In this document: positions 25,099 through 34,300 of the stretch, in pieces | Position numbering within the stretch: position 1 is the stretch's first letter | Layout: each line of letters opens with the position of its first letter | NCBI RefSeq assembly: GCF_016093545.1 | Contig: NZ_JADKYX010000013.1 | Coordinates: 1 to 64,000, forward strand | Source of the DNA: Massilia rhizosphaerae | GTDB lineage: Bacteria > Pseudomonadota > Gammaproteobacteria > Burkholderiales > Burkholderiaceae_D | Reading direction: 5' to 3' | Length of the DNA: 64,000 nt | Made by a program: the position numbers and the translations under genes | The notes under the pieces: generated by a model | Database searches by the model: none | Told to the model about the DNA's origin: nothing | What the model saw: only the letters and a program-made list of their open reading frames with translations

Positions 25099-25374
25099 AT
25101 GTTCCTGGACCACCCGACCATTACCGCCACCAACAGCCAGACCGAGCCCGACCGCATCGAGCGCCTGGACCGCGTCTATGGCTATGCGATGGCGTTGGCG
25201 GACATGGAGGGCAACCCGGCCTTCGTCGAAAAACTGACCCAGATCCACGACCACAAGGGCACCCTGATCGTGTTCTGGCACGAGCCGCCCACCGATGCCG
25301 AGCGGGATGTCTGGACGCGCGCCTGGTCCAGCCGGGTCGGCGACGGCACGACCGCGGTCGTGCACGAATTCTGA
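25099..25374 (+). CDS. Hypothetical 91-residue protein
   Basis: The product starts MFLDHPTITATNSQTEPDRI and is acidic and soluble, with a well-formed amphipathic middle (LTQIHDHKGTLIVFWHEPPT). GGAGAC precedes the ATG. The gap to the next gene, the GGDEF-like membrane protein, is only 7 bp, so the two are probably co-transcribed. No family is recognised. Confidence 0.65.
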   Translation: MFLDHPTITATNSQTEPDRIERLDRVYGYAMALADMEGNPAFVEKLTQIHDHKGTLIVFWHEPPTDAERDVWTRAWSSRVGDGTTAVVHEF

Positions 25375-25381
25375 GGCGCCG

Positions 25382-26551
25382 ATGGATTCCACGACGATGG
25401 TCCTCGCGCTGGCACTCGGCAATCTCGCCTTGTGCGCCACCCTGTTTTTCTTCGAACAATCCGTCCATCGCCGGCCCGCGCTGCCGACCTGGAGCTGGTC
25501 GCGCCTGTACCAGGCCGCCGGCTGGCTGCTGCTGGCGATCGGCGCCGCGGGCGTCGTGCCGGAAGGGCTCGCGCTGCCGGTCGCGTATGCATTCGTCTTC
25601 GTCGGCGTCGCGTGGGAATCGGGCGCGGCGTGGGAACGGGCCGGCCGCCTGCGCTGGCGCCGGATCACGCTCCCCGCGCTGGGACTGGCCCTGGCCGGCT
25701 TCCTGCTGTGCTGGCTGATCGACCCGATCGGCCTGCGCGCCCTGGCCGCGTCGCTGATCCTCTCCGCGTTTTACCTGTCGCTCGCGGCGGCGCTGGCGCG
25801 CGGCTGGGTGCAAGCGTCGCTGCTGCAGCGCTTCCTGGCGCTGGCCACGACCTTGCTGGCCATCGTCGTCGGCGCGCGCGGCGCCCTCGTGCTGCTGGCA
25901 CCGGCCGGCTGGGGCTGGATGACCAACGACATGCTGCGCCAGTTCCACTCCGCCGCGCTGTATTTGCTGGCGCTGGTGGGCGGCTTCGGCTGGCTGCTGC
26001 TGGGCCGCGAGCGCGAACAGGCCGAGCTGGCGCGCATGGAAATCGTCGACCCGCTCACGGACGTCCCGAACCGGCGCGGCTTCTTCCAGGCCCTGGCCCC
26101 GTGGATGGCGCTGGCGCGCCGGCCGGGCCAGCCGACGGCCCTCGTCGTGTTCGACCTCGACCAGTTCAAGCGCATCAACGACGGCTACGGCCACCCGGCC
26201 GGCGACGTCGTGATCGCCCACCTGACGGGCACCTGCAAGCGCCAGCTGCGCGACAGCGACCTGCTGGGCCGCCTGGTCGGCGTCGAATTCGCGATCCTGC
26301 TGCCGCGCACGAACCTCGACGATGCCGCGATGGTCGCCGAGCGCATGCGCGCCGCGATCGAAGGCGAGCGCGTCAAGACGGAGCGCGCGGTGATCGCCCT
26401 GACGGCCAGCTTCGGCGTCACGACGATCCGCCCGGACGACTCTACCGTCACCCTGCTGGCGCGCGCCGACGAGGCATTGCGCGTGGCCAAGAAGGCGGGG
26501 CGCAACCGGGTCGAAGTGGCGGCGTCTGCGCTGGAGCCGGCCGAGGAATGA
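25382..26551 (+). CDS. Membrane protein with degenerate GGDEF domain
   Basis: The 389-residue protein has about six hydrophobic segments in residues 5-220 and then a GGDEF domain (DPLTDVPNRRGFF, FDLDQFKRINDGYGH). The active-site signature reads VGVEF at 299-303 instead of GGDEF, so two of the key positions (Gly1, Asp3) are changed. Diguanylate cyclase activity is probably lost, and it may act as a c-di-GMP or GTP sensor. The rest of the domain is well conserved. It is probably an operon with the small gene upstream. Confidence 0.85.
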   Translation: MDSTTMVLALALGNLALCATLFFFEQSVHRRPALPTWSWSRLYQAAGWLLLAIGAAGVVPEGLALPVAYAFVFVGVAWESGAAWERAGRLRWRRITLPALGLALAGFLLCWLIDPIGLRALAASLILSAFYLSLAAALARGWVQASLLQRFLALATTLLAIVVGARGALVLLAPAGWGWMTNDMLRQFHSAALYLLALVGGFGWLLLGREREQAELARMEIVDPLTDVPNRRGFFQALAPWMALARRPGQPTALVVFDLDQFKRINDGYGHPAGDVVIAHLTGTCKRQLRDSDLLGRLVGVEFAILLPRTNLDDAAMVAERMRAAIEGERVKTERAVIALTASFGVTTIRPDDSTVTLLARADEALRVAKKAGRNRVEVAASALEPAEE

Positions 26552-26705
26552 ATCCCATCTTTCGCCCAACGCGCGCACGCACGGCCGTGTCCGCTATGGC
26601 GCGGGCGTCGCGCATCGCTTATGATGGTACGATCAACGACGCTCCTGTCATCGATCCGTCATCCAGTCCCGCTATCGTGGCGCCGTTTTCGACTTCGGAG
26701 TCTGC

Positions 26706-27635
26706 ATGAGCACTTCATCTCCCATTCACGCCGCACTCGTCCTCGGATCGGACAGCTTCCGCCTCCTGGTGGGGACCGTCGAGGACGGTATCCTCCGTCC
26801 CCTCGACAGTTTTCACGCGCCGCTGCGCCTCGCCGCCGCGCTGGACGCGCAGGGCTGCCTGAGCCCGGAAGCGATGCATGCCGCGTTCGATTGCCTGCGC
26901 GCCATCCGTGACCGGCTGAACGACCACGCCCTGGCCGCCGTGCGCGTCGTCGCCACGTCGACCCTGCGCATGGCCCGCAACAGCCACCTGTTCCTGCCGG
27001 CGGCCCAGCAATTGCTCGGGCACCCCGTCCAGGTGCTGTCCGGCGAGGAAGAGGCCGTCCTGACCTATCTCGGCGTGGCCGACGGCGCCGCCGCCGAGAC
27101 CGAGGTGCGCACCCTGGTGCTGGGCATCGGCGGCGGCTCGACGCAGCTGGCCCTGGGCAGCGGACGCCGCGTGCAGAAAGTGGCGTCGCTGGGCCTGGGC
27201 ACGTCGCGCCTGGCGCTGACGTTCTTCGGCGGCGGGCGCATCGACGCGGTGTCGTTCGCGGCCGCGATCGCGTCCACGCGCGCCAAGCTGGGCGACGAGG
27301 CGCCCGTCTTCGGGGCGGGACGGCGCGACCGCGTGTGCGGCGCGTCCGGCACCATCCACACGCTGGGACGCCTGCTCGCCGACAACGGCCTGGGCGGCCC
27401 CATCGACCGGTCGCGCCTCGAGACGCTGGCCGCCCGCGCGCTCGAGCAGGGCGGCGGCGGCGCACCGCTGGCGGGCCTCGGCCACCTGCGCCTGCGCGAC
27501 GTGACGGCCGCGCTGGCCATCCTGCTGGGCCTCATGGAAGAGTTGGAGATCGGCGAGCTGGAGGTGCCCGAGAGCGGCCTGCGCGCCGGCGTGCTGGCCG
27601 AGTTGCGCCACGGCCGCGCAGCCCTCGCGGCTTGA
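26706..27635 (+). CDS. Ppx/GppA-family phosphatase
   Basis: The 309-residue product is an ASKHA-fold exopolyphosphatase or pppGpp phosphatase. It has an N-terminal LVLGSDSFRLLV phosphate loop, SGEEEAVLTYLGV, GIGGGSTQLALG and CGASGTIHTLGRLL. It consists of the catalytic domain only, without the C-terminal HD-like extension of long Ppx, which fits the short form. The consensus DIGSNS reads LGSDS here. It would act on polyphosphate or alarmone in the cytoplasm. Confidence 0.82.
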   Translation: MSTSSPIHAALVLGSDSFRLLVGTVEDGILRPLDSFHAPLRLAAALDAQGCLSPEAMHAAFDCLRAIRDRLNDHALAAVRVVATSTLRMARNSHLFLPAAQQLLGHPVQVLSGEEEAVLTYLGVADGAAAETEVRTLVLGIGGGSTQLALGSGRRVQKVASLGLGTSRLALTFFGGGRIDAVSFAAAIASTRAKLGDEAPVFGAGRRDRVCGASGTIHTLGRLLADNGLGGPIDRSRLETLAARALEQGGGGAPLAGLGHLRLRDVTAALAILLGLMEELEIGELEVPESGLRAGVLAELRHGRAALAA

Positions 27636-27718
27636 TCGGGGGCGTGACCATTGGTGGCAAGGTCTGGCATACTGTTGTCTGTTTTTAATCATTCTTGCCG
27701 CCGTTGCCATACCGTCCC

Positions 27719-28516
27719 ATGCCGCGCTTCCTCCGCTATGGATTGCTCGCCTGCTGCCTCGGCGCCGCCGTGCCGTCGTTCGCGGCCGGCCCGGCTGCCA
27801 TCCCGCTGTGCTTCGAACGCCAGGAAGTGCTGCCGTGGCGTACGCTGGACAACGGCGGCCTGAATTTCGAGCTGCTGGGCGAAGTCGCGCGGCGCCTGGG
27901 CGTCGTGTTCGACTACCAGAGCATGCCGTGGAAGCGCTGCCTCGCCCAGGTCAAGGCGAATCAGGTCAGCGGCGCGTTCGCCGTCAGCTTCAGCCGCGAA
28001 CGGCTGGTGCTGGGCGCGTATCCCGGCGTCCACGGCGACCAGGGCCAGGCCGATCCCGCCCGGCGCATGCACGTCGACCGCTACGTGCTCGTGCGGCGCC
28101 AGGGCACGCGCGTCGACTGGGACGGCAAGCGCTTCGCCAACGTCGACGGCCGCATCGGCTTCCAGCTCGGGTATTCCGTGGGCGACTTCCTGCGCGCGCA
28201 GAACGTGCCCGTGGACGAGGGCAGCCAGAAGGCCGATGAGCTGGTGCAGAAGCTGCTGGCCGGCCGCCTCGTGGCCGCGGCCCTCGGCGGCGGCGACGCG
28301 GTGCGCATCATGCATACGCCGCTGGCGCGCCAGATCGAAGTGCTGCCCGTGCCGCTGATCGAAAAGCCGTACTACCTGGTGCTGTCGCACGCGTTCGTCG
28401 CCCGGCATCCGGAGTTGGCGGAGCGCATCTGGAAGACGATCGAAGAGGTGCGCACGAGCCCCGCCTACCGCAAGCGCGAGCACGAGCTGGCCGGCCAGCC
28501 TGGAGGCGCCCATTAA
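27719..28516 (+). CDS. Periplasmic solute-binding protein (SBP_bac_3-like)
   Basis: The 265-residue product from the ATG at 27719 starts with a signal peptide (MPRFLRYGLLACCLGAAVPS, then FAAG). It continues with the amino-acid-binding-protein fold (LNFELLGEVARRLGVVFDY, MPWKRCLAQVKANQV). Its gene ends 37 bp before a hybrid sensor kinase, so it more likely serves as a ligand receptor for that kinase than as part of an ABC importer, and no permease is nearby. The ligand is unknown. Confidence 0.8.
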   Translation: MPRFLRYGLLACCLGAAVPSFAAGPAAIPLCFERQEVLPWRTLDNGGLNFELLGEVARRLGVVFDYQSMPWKRCLAQVKANQVSGAFAVSFSRERLVLGAYPGVHGDQGQADPARRMHVDRYVLVRRQGTRVDWDGKRFANVDGRIGFQLGYSVGDFLRAQNVPVDEGSQKADELVQKLLAGRLVAAALGGGDAVRIMHTPLARQIEVLPVPLIEKPYYLVLSHAFVARHPELAERIWKTIEEVRTSPAYRKREHELAGQPGGAH

Positions 28517-28553
28517 TCCTTCACCGTCCACCGGCAGGCGCTCGCGGAGCCTG

Positions 28554-31500
28554 GTGCGCGGCCTCGTCGACAGCTGGCGCCAGAACATCGTGTTCCGGCT
28601 CGGCGCCGGCATCGTGCTGGCTGTGGCGCTGTCGACCTCCGCGTACACCACGTGGGTGATGCATTCGCTGCGCCGCGAGGCCGGCGCGCGCCTGTCGGAA
28701 CGGGTCGAGCGCCAGGCGATGGTCGTGTCGCACGCGCTGGCGCGGCCGCTGTTCGACATCAACAGCGCGGCCGTGTCGTCGGTCGTCGACGCCCTCGGCG
28801 GCACGCCGGAAGTGCTGACCTTGCGCGTGCTGGCGCCGAACGGCACCGTGCTCGCGGCGCTCGGCGCCGGCGCGAGCGAGGAGGGCGCCGAACGCGTCCA
28901 GCAAAAAGTCGTGTACCACGACGGCAACCGCGACTACCTCGTCGGCTCGATCGACCTGGCGATCTCGCGCCGCCAGATCGACGCCGACCTGCGGCGCCAG
29001 ATCATCCAGACCGTGCTGGGCAACCTGATCCTGACGCTGACCATCACCTTGTGCGTCCTGCTGATCGGCCGGCGCATGACGCAGCCGTTCGCCGACATCC
29101 AGGAAGCGCTGGAAAAGCTGGCGCGCGGCGAGACGGACATCCACCTGTCCGGCATCGGCCGGCGCGACCAGATCGGGCGCCTGTCGTCCGCCGTGCGCAG
29201 CTTCCGCGACACGTTGAACCGCCTGCGCCGCGCCGAGAAGGTGACGAACGGCCTGCTGCGCGAAAAGAGCGTGATCGAGCAGCAGCTGCGCGACCTGAAC
29301 GAAGACCTCGAACAAAAGATCGCCGCGCGCACGCGCGAGCTGGTCGACTCCATCCGCGTGGCGCAGGCCAGCCAGGCCAAGCTGCAGGCGATCGTCGACA
29401 CGGCGCTGGACGCCGTCGTGCGCATGGACCGCCAGGGCCGCATCGTCGGCTGGAACGCCCAGGCCGAAAAGATCTTCGGCTGGAAGGGCGAGGAAGTGCT
29501 GGGCCGCGACCTCTCCGAATGCATCGTCCCCGAGCGCCACCGCGCGGCGCACCGCAACGGCCTGGCGCGCTACGAAAAGAGCGGCGTGGGCGGGGTGCTG
29601 GACAGCCGCATCGAGACGTACGCGCTGCGCCGCGACGGCGTCGAATTCCCGATCGAGCTGGCCATCACGCGCGTGCAGCTGGCCGCCAGCGACGACTACG
29701 AATTCTGCTCGTTCATCCGCGACATCTCGGAACGGCGCGAGCGCGAACAGTCGCTCGTCGCCGCCAACGTGCGCGCGGAGGCGGCGAACGTCGCCAAGTC
29801 CGAATTCCTCGCCAACATGAGCCACGAGATCCGCACGCCGATGAGCGCGATCATCGGCATGGCCTATCTCGCGCTGCGCACGGAACTGTCGCCCAAGCAG
29901 CAGGACTACGTGGGCAAGATCCACCGCGCCGCGCTGTCCCTGCTGGGGATCATCAACGACATCCTCGATTTTTCCAAGATCGAGGCGGGCAAGCTGGACG
30001 TCGAGCACATCCCGTTCTGCCTGGACGACGTGCTCGCGAACGTGGCCAGCGTGACGAGCCAGAAGGCGGCCGACAAGCACCTCGAATACCTGTTCCACGT
30101 GCCGCACGCGATCCCGCGCATGCTCGTGGGCGACCCGCTGCGCCTGGGCCAGGTCCTCATCAACCTCGTCAACAACGCGGTGAAGTTCACGCCGGCCGGC
30201 GAGCTGGAACTGTCGTGCATGCGGCTGGACGAACCGGGCACGGACCGGTTCCGCAACGACGTCGCCACGCTGCGCTTCGCCGTGCGCGACACGGGCATCG
30301 GCATGAATGACCAGCAGCAGGGCAAGCTGTTCCGCGCGTTCAGCCAGGCCAACGGCAGCACGACGCGCGAATACGGCGGCACGGGCCTCGGCCTGTCGAT
30401 CTCGCAGCAGCTGGTGGGCCTGATGGGCGGGCGCATCGTCGTCGAGAGCAGCCCGGGCAAAGGGTCGACGTTCCGGTTCGACCTCGAGTTTCCGCTGTCC
30501 GGAGAGCCGGAGCGGGTGGCCGTCGCGCCGCCGGAGCTGGACGGCGCGCGCCTGCTGCTCGTCGACGACAGCGACGTGGCGCGCGAGATCATGAGCGAGG
30601 CGCTGCAGGCGCTGCCGCTGCGCGTCGACGTGGCGGCCAGCGGCGCCGAGGCGGAAAGCGCCTTGCTCGCCGCCGATGCGGCGGGCGACCCTTACAGCGT
30701 CGTGCTGACGGACTGGCAGATGCCGGGCATGAACGGCATCGAGCTGGCGCGCCGCATCGCCGGCAATCCCGCGCTGCGCCGGCCGCCGTCGACCGTGCTC
30801 GTGACGGCGTTCGGCCGCGAGGAAGTGCAGAAAGAGGCGGAAGCCGCGGGCATCCGCGGCTTCCTGTGCAAGCCGATCGGCCAGTCGGCGCTCGTCGACA
30901 CGCTCGTCGCGCTGTTCGCCGCGCCGCGCGCTTCCCATGCCCACCATCGCCGCAGCGGCAAGTTCGGCGCGGCGGACGGCTTCGTCGCGCGCGTGCTGGT
31001 CGTCGAGGACAACCAGGTCAACCAGCAGATCGCGCTGGAGCTGCTGCAGGCCAGGCACATCGACGTGGCCGTCGCCGCCAACGGCCGCGAGGCGCTGGAC
31101 ATGCTGTACGAAGGCGGGCCGCAGGCCTACGACCTCGTGCTGATGGACCTGGAGATGCCGCAGCTGGACGGCCACGCGGCCACGGTCGAACTGCGCCGGG
31201 ACGCGCGCTTCGACAAGCTGCCGATCGTCGCCATGACGGCGCATGCGCTGGCCGAGATCCGCGAACGCTGCCTGCGCGAGGGCATGCAGGACTACATCAC
31301 CAAACCCGTCGAGCCGGAGAAGCTGTACGCCACGCTGGCGCGCTGGATCGGCCAGGCCGTGCCGCCGCCGCTGCCGGCGGGCGGCGGCGTCCCGGCCGGG
31401 CCCACGCTGCCGGGATTGTCGAACCTGTCCGGCATCGACTCCGCGTACGGCCTGCGCCACGTGGCGGACAACGTGCCGCTGTACGTGCAGTTGCTCGACC

Positions 31501-32048
31501 GCTTCCGCGCCACCCAGCGCGACGCCGGCGCCCGCATCCGCGCCGACTACGAGGCGCGGCGCCTGCGCCAGGCGGCCGCGCGCGCGCACCTGCTCCGCGG
31601 CGTGGCCGGCAACATCGGCGCGCGCGAGCTGCAGACGCTGGCGCAGTCGGTGGAAGAGGGGCTGGCGCTGGCCGCGCCCGACCACGGGCGCCTCGCGGCC
31701 GGCGTGCGCGCGCTGGAGGCCGCCGTGGACGCGACGATGGCATCGCTCGACCGTTACTTCGCCCGCGCCGCCGCCGCGCCGCCCGAACCCGCCCCGGCGC
31801 CCCCGTCTTGCGACACGGACGGCAGCGCGCTCGCAGCCGCCGCCCAGCTCGACCAGCTGCTGGCCGAGTACTCGGGCGACGCCCTGGATTATTTCGAGAC
31901 GGTGCGCGCCCTGCTGGCCGGGATCCTCGACGGCGAGCGCATGGCGCGCCTGGAGCAGCACCTGTCCCGTTACGAATTCGAAGAGGCGCGCCGGCAGTTG
32001 CCGGACAGCGCTGCCGCAACCCGCCCCGATACCGCGGAAACCCGATGA
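28554..32048 (+). CDS. Hybrid sensor histidine kinase (HAMP-PAS-HK-REC-REC-Hpt)
   Basis: The 1164-residue protein starts at a GTG. A membrane segment lies at about 14-32, then a periplasmic sensor, a second segment near 155-172, HAMP and a coiled linker. PAS (about 280-395) and HisKA follow with SHEIRTP (His424), then the ATPase (NNAVKFT, DTGIGM, GGTGLGLS). Two receiver domains carry Asp720 (LTDWQMPG) and Asp865 (LMDLEMPQ). A C-terminal Hpt has His1012 (AHLLRGVAGNIGA). It forms a full phosphorelay. Its stop overlaps the start of the HD-GYP regulator, and a solute-binding protein gene precedes it. Another start upstream (non-ATG) cannot be excluded. Confidence 0.92.
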   Translation: MRGLVDSWRQNIVFRLGAGIVLAVALSTSAYTTWVMHSLRREAGARLSERVERQAMVVSHALARPLFDINSAAVSSVVDALGGTPEVLTLRVLAPNGTVLAALGAGASEEGAERVQQKVVYHDGNRDYLVGSIDLAISRRQIDADLRRQIIQTVLGNLILTLTITLCVLLIGRRMTQPFADIQEALEKLARGETDIHLSGIGRRDQIGRLSSAVRSFRDTLNRLRRAEKVTNGLLREKSVIEQQLRDLNEDLEQKIAARTRELVDSIRVAQASQAKLQAIVDTALDAVVRMDRQGRIVGWNAQAEKIFGWKGEEVLGRDLSECIVPERHRAAHRNGLARYEKSGVGGVLDSRIETYALRRDGVEFPIELAITRVQLAASDDYEFCSFIRDISERREREQSLVAANVRAEAANVAKSEFLANMSHEIRTPMSAIIGMAYLALRTELSPKQQDYVGKIHRAALSLLGIINDILDFSKIEAGKLDVEHIPFCLDDVLANVASVTSQKAADKHLEYLFHVPHAIPRMLVGDPLRLGQVLINLVNNAVKFTPAGELELSCMRLDEPGTDRFRNDVATLRFAVRDTGIGMNDQQQGKLFRAFSQANGSTTREYGGTGLGLSISQQLVGLMGGRIVVESSPGKGSTFRFDLEFPLSGEPERVAVAPPELDGARLLLVDDSDVAREIMSEALQALPLRVDVAASGAEAESALLAADAAGDPYSVVLTDWQMPGMNGIELARRIAGNPALRRPPSTVLVTAFGREEVQKEAEAAGIRGFLCKPIGQSALVDTLVALFAAPRASHAHHRRSGKFGAADGFVARVLVVEDNQVNQQIALELLQARHIDVAVAANGREALDMLYEGGPQAYDLVLMDLEMPQLDGHAATVELRRDARFDKLPIVAMTAHALAEIRERCLREGMQDYITKPVEPEKLYATLARWIGQAVPPPLPAGGGVPAGPTLPGLSNLSGIDSAYGLRHVADNVPLYVQLLDRFRATQRDAGARIRADYEARRLRQAAARAHLLRGVAGNIGARELQTLAQSVEEGLALAAPDHGRLAAGVRALEAAVDATMASLDRYFARAAAAPPEPAPAPPSCDTDGSALAAAAQLDQLLAEYSGDALDYFETVRALLAGILDGERMARLEQHLSRYEFEEARRQLPDSAAATRPDTAETR

Positions 32049-33178
32049 ATACTGCACCCACCGGACACCCCGGCAACAAGGACAAGCCGACGATCCTGAT
32101 CGTCGACGACACGCCCGACAACATCATGTTGTTGTCGCGCCTGCTCAAGGACCGCTACAACACCAAGGTCGCCAACAACGGCACCCTGGCGCTGCAGATC
32201 GCGCACGGCACGCCCGGCCTGGACCTGATCCTGCTCGACGTGATGATGCCCGGCCTGGACGGCTATGAAACGTGCCGCCAGCTGAAAGCCGATCCCGTCA
32301 CGGCCGACATCCCCGTGATCTTCCTGACGGCGAAGAGCCAGGTCGAGGACGAAGCGATGGGCCTGTCGCTGGGCGCCGTCGACTACATCGCCAAGCCGAT
32401 CAGCCCCCCGATCCTGTTCGCCCGCGTGGCCACGCAACTGACCCTGCTGGACGCGCGGCGCCAGCTGCAGGCGCACAACGAGAACCTGGAACAGCTCGTG
32501 CGCGACCGCACGGCGCAGCTGGCGCTGATGCAGGAAGCGATCATCATGGCGATGGGGACGCTGGCCGAGAGGCGCGACACGGCGGCCATGGCGAAAGGCG
32601 ACCATCACATCCGCCGCACCCAGCACTACGTGCGCGCGCTGGCGCAGCACCTGCGGCATCACCCGCGCTTCGCGGCCGAGCTCACCGACGAGAACATCGA
32701 GCTCCTGTACCGCTCCGTGCCGCTGCACGACATCGGCAAGGTGGGCATCCCCGACCGTATCCTGCAGAAGCCGGGCGTGCTCGATCGCGAGGAGTTCGAG
32801 GTCATGAAGCTGCACGCCGTGTACGGGCGCGACACCATCATGCTCGTCGAAAAACACATCGGCGGCACCAACGGCTTCCTCATGTTCGCGCGCGAGATCG
32901 CCCACTCGCACCAGGAAAAATGGGACGGCTCGGGCTACCCGGACCGGCTGGCGGGCGAGCAGATCCCGCTGTCGGCCCGGCTGATGGCCGTGGCCGACGT
33001 GTACGACGCGCTGATCTCGCGCCGCGTGTACAAGCCCGCGTTCACGCACCAGCAGGCGCTGGACGTGATGCGCAAGGGGCGCGGCACGCATTTCGATCCG
33101 GACGTGCTCGACGCGTTCTTCGAGATCGAAGGCCGCTTCGCCGCCATCGCCGAGGAATTCCGCGACCTCGACACCTGA
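32045..33178 (+). CDS. Response regulator with HD-GYP phosphodiesterase domain
   Basis: The 377-residue product has an N-terminal receiver domain (ILIVDDTPDN, phospho-Asp in LILLDVMMPG, Lys in YIAKPI) and a coiled linker. The HD-GYP domain carries HDIGKVGIPD and HSHQEKWDGSGYP. It would hydrolyse c-di-GMP on phosphorylation. The ATG overlaps the stop of the hybrid kinase (ATGA), so translation is coupled and the kinase is its likely partner. Confidence 0.92.
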   Translation: MNTAPTGHPGNKDKPTILIVDDTPDNIMLLSRLLKDRYNTKVANNGTLALQIAHGTPGLDLILLDVMMPGLDGYETCRQLKADPVTADIPVIFLTAKSQVEDEAMGLSLGAVDYIAKPISPPILFARVATQLTLLDARRQLQAHNENLEQLVRDRTAQLALMQEAIIMAMGTLAERRDTAAMAKGDHHIRRTQHYVRALAQHLRHHPRFAAELTDENIELLYRSVPLHDIGKVGIPDRILQKPGVLDREEFEVMKLHAVYGRDTIMLVEKHIGGTNGFLMFAREIAHSHQEKWDGSGYPDRLAGEQIPLSARLMAVADVYDALISRRVYKPAFTHQQALDVMRKGRGTHFDPDVLDAFFEIEGRFAAIAEEFRDLDT

Positions 33179-33250
33179 TCCGGCACGCGCTCTTCCGCAT
33201 TCCGGCTAAATGATATATATTGTTTGGCTTGTTTGAAGAAGGAGGTCCCG

Positions 33251-33757
33251 ATGGCGAGGACGACGGCGACCAGGGCGGTCGCGAAAACGGCTGCGAAGGT
33301 GGCCGCGAAGGTGGCTGCGAAGGTGACCGTGAAACCGGCGGCGAAGAAGGCCGCATCGGCAAAGGCGCCCGCGAAAGCGGCCGCGGCGAAGAAGGCGGCC
33401 GCGCCGGCGCAGGCGGTGCGTACGAAGGCGGCCACGCCGGCCAAGGTGGCCCGGGACGCGGCCCGCGCCATCGCCGCACCCGCGAAATCCGCACGCGCGA
33501 AGCCCGCACCCACACTCGCACCCGCGGCGCCGTCCGCGCGCCCGCGCCTCGTGCGCGACAGCTTCACGATGCCCGAGCAGGAATACGCGGTGCTCGGCGC
33601 CGTCAAGCAGGCCTGCCTCAAGGCCGGCTTCGAAGTCAAGAAGAGCGAGCTGCTGCGCATCGGCGTGGCGCTGCTCGGCCAGCTCGACATGGCGTCGCTG
33701 CGCGCCGTGCTGGGCAGCCTGCCCCAGCTCAAGACCGGCCGCCCGCCGGGCGAGTGA
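33251..33757 (+). CDS. Lys/Ala-rich histone H1-like (AlgP-like) protein
   Basis: The 168-residue product has a long N-terminal tail of AKKAA/PAKAA-type repeats (about residues 1-95), typical of bacterial H1-like DNA-binding proteins. A C-terminal folded part follows (FTMPEQEYAVLGAVKQACLK, KKSELLRIGVALL). The AAGGAGG site 6 bp before the ATG at 33251 decides the start against one 27 bp upstream. It is probably a nucleoid-associated protein. Confidence 0.75.
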   Translation: MARTTATRAVAKTAAKVAAKVAAKVTVKPAAKKAASAKAPAKAAAAKKAAAPAQAVRTKAATPAKVARDAARAIAAPAKSARAKPAPTLAPAAPSARPRLVRDSFTMPEQEYAVLGAVKQACLKAGFEVKKSELLRIGVALLGQLDMASLRAVLGSLPQLKTGRPPGE

Positions 33758-33770
33758 GGCCGGCGCCGGT

Positions 33771-34082
33771 TCAATGATGGGTCGGCGACGGGGGCTGCGT
33801 GCGCGCTTCCGCCGTCAATTCCTTGAGTTCGCGGATCGGGATATTCGATTTTTCATGCATCCGCAGCAGGATCGTGGCGCCGACGTTCAGCTTGCGGTGC
33901 CGGATCTTGCTGATGATGGGCGGCTGTACCTCCAGGACGCGGCACAGTTCCGCGTCGTTCTTCAGCTGCATCCGCTGGATCAATGTGTCGAGCAATTTGT
34001 TCGGGACAAAACTCGACGGCTCCATGGCCCGGGCGCGATGCATCGCCTCGAGCAACTCTTGTTTTTTCTGCCGTACGCTCAT
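33771..34082 (-). CDS. Small helix-turn-helix (XRE-like) regulator
   Basis: The 103-residue product has a helical HTH pattern (LKNDAELCRVLEVQPPIISK, then IRHRKLNVGATILLRMHE), similar to Cro/XRE proteins lacking other domains. AGGAGGAATTC precedes the ATG. It converges with the H1-like gene with 13 bp between the stops. The target is unknown. The 218 bp upstream hold no gene I can support. Confidence 0.75.
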   Translation of the reverse strand: MSVRQKKQELLEAMHRARAMEPSSFVPNKLLDTLIQRMQLKNDAELCRVLEVQPPIISKIRHRKLNVGATILLRMHEKSNIPIRELKELTAEARTQPPSPTHH

Positions 34083-34300
34083 GAATTCCTCCTGAGGGGT
34101 GGATATTCAAGACAGATCGATTGTTTTGGAGAGTTGCAGACCCGCTCGGTCGACGTCTCGACCGCACGGAATCCTGCCCGACCGTATTCGTATTGCTGAC
34201 TTATGCCTGGTGGGTTTGTTGGAATGCTACTACGGAGTTGACAAATCCGACGCACTGTTCATGACTAAAACACTATAACGGGCGTCTTCCCTCCAGGAAA

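Noticed and set aside
28521..32057. 1178-codon minus-strand frame opposite the hybrid kinase
   Set aside because: Same reason; it mirrors conserved kinase and receiver domains on the plus strand.
33220..33777. Gly/Glu-rich alternate frame over the H1-like gene
   Set aside because: It arises from the repeated AAG/GCG codons of the Lys/Ala tail in a shifted frame. It lacks its own ribosome site, and only the other frame has a folded C-terminus.
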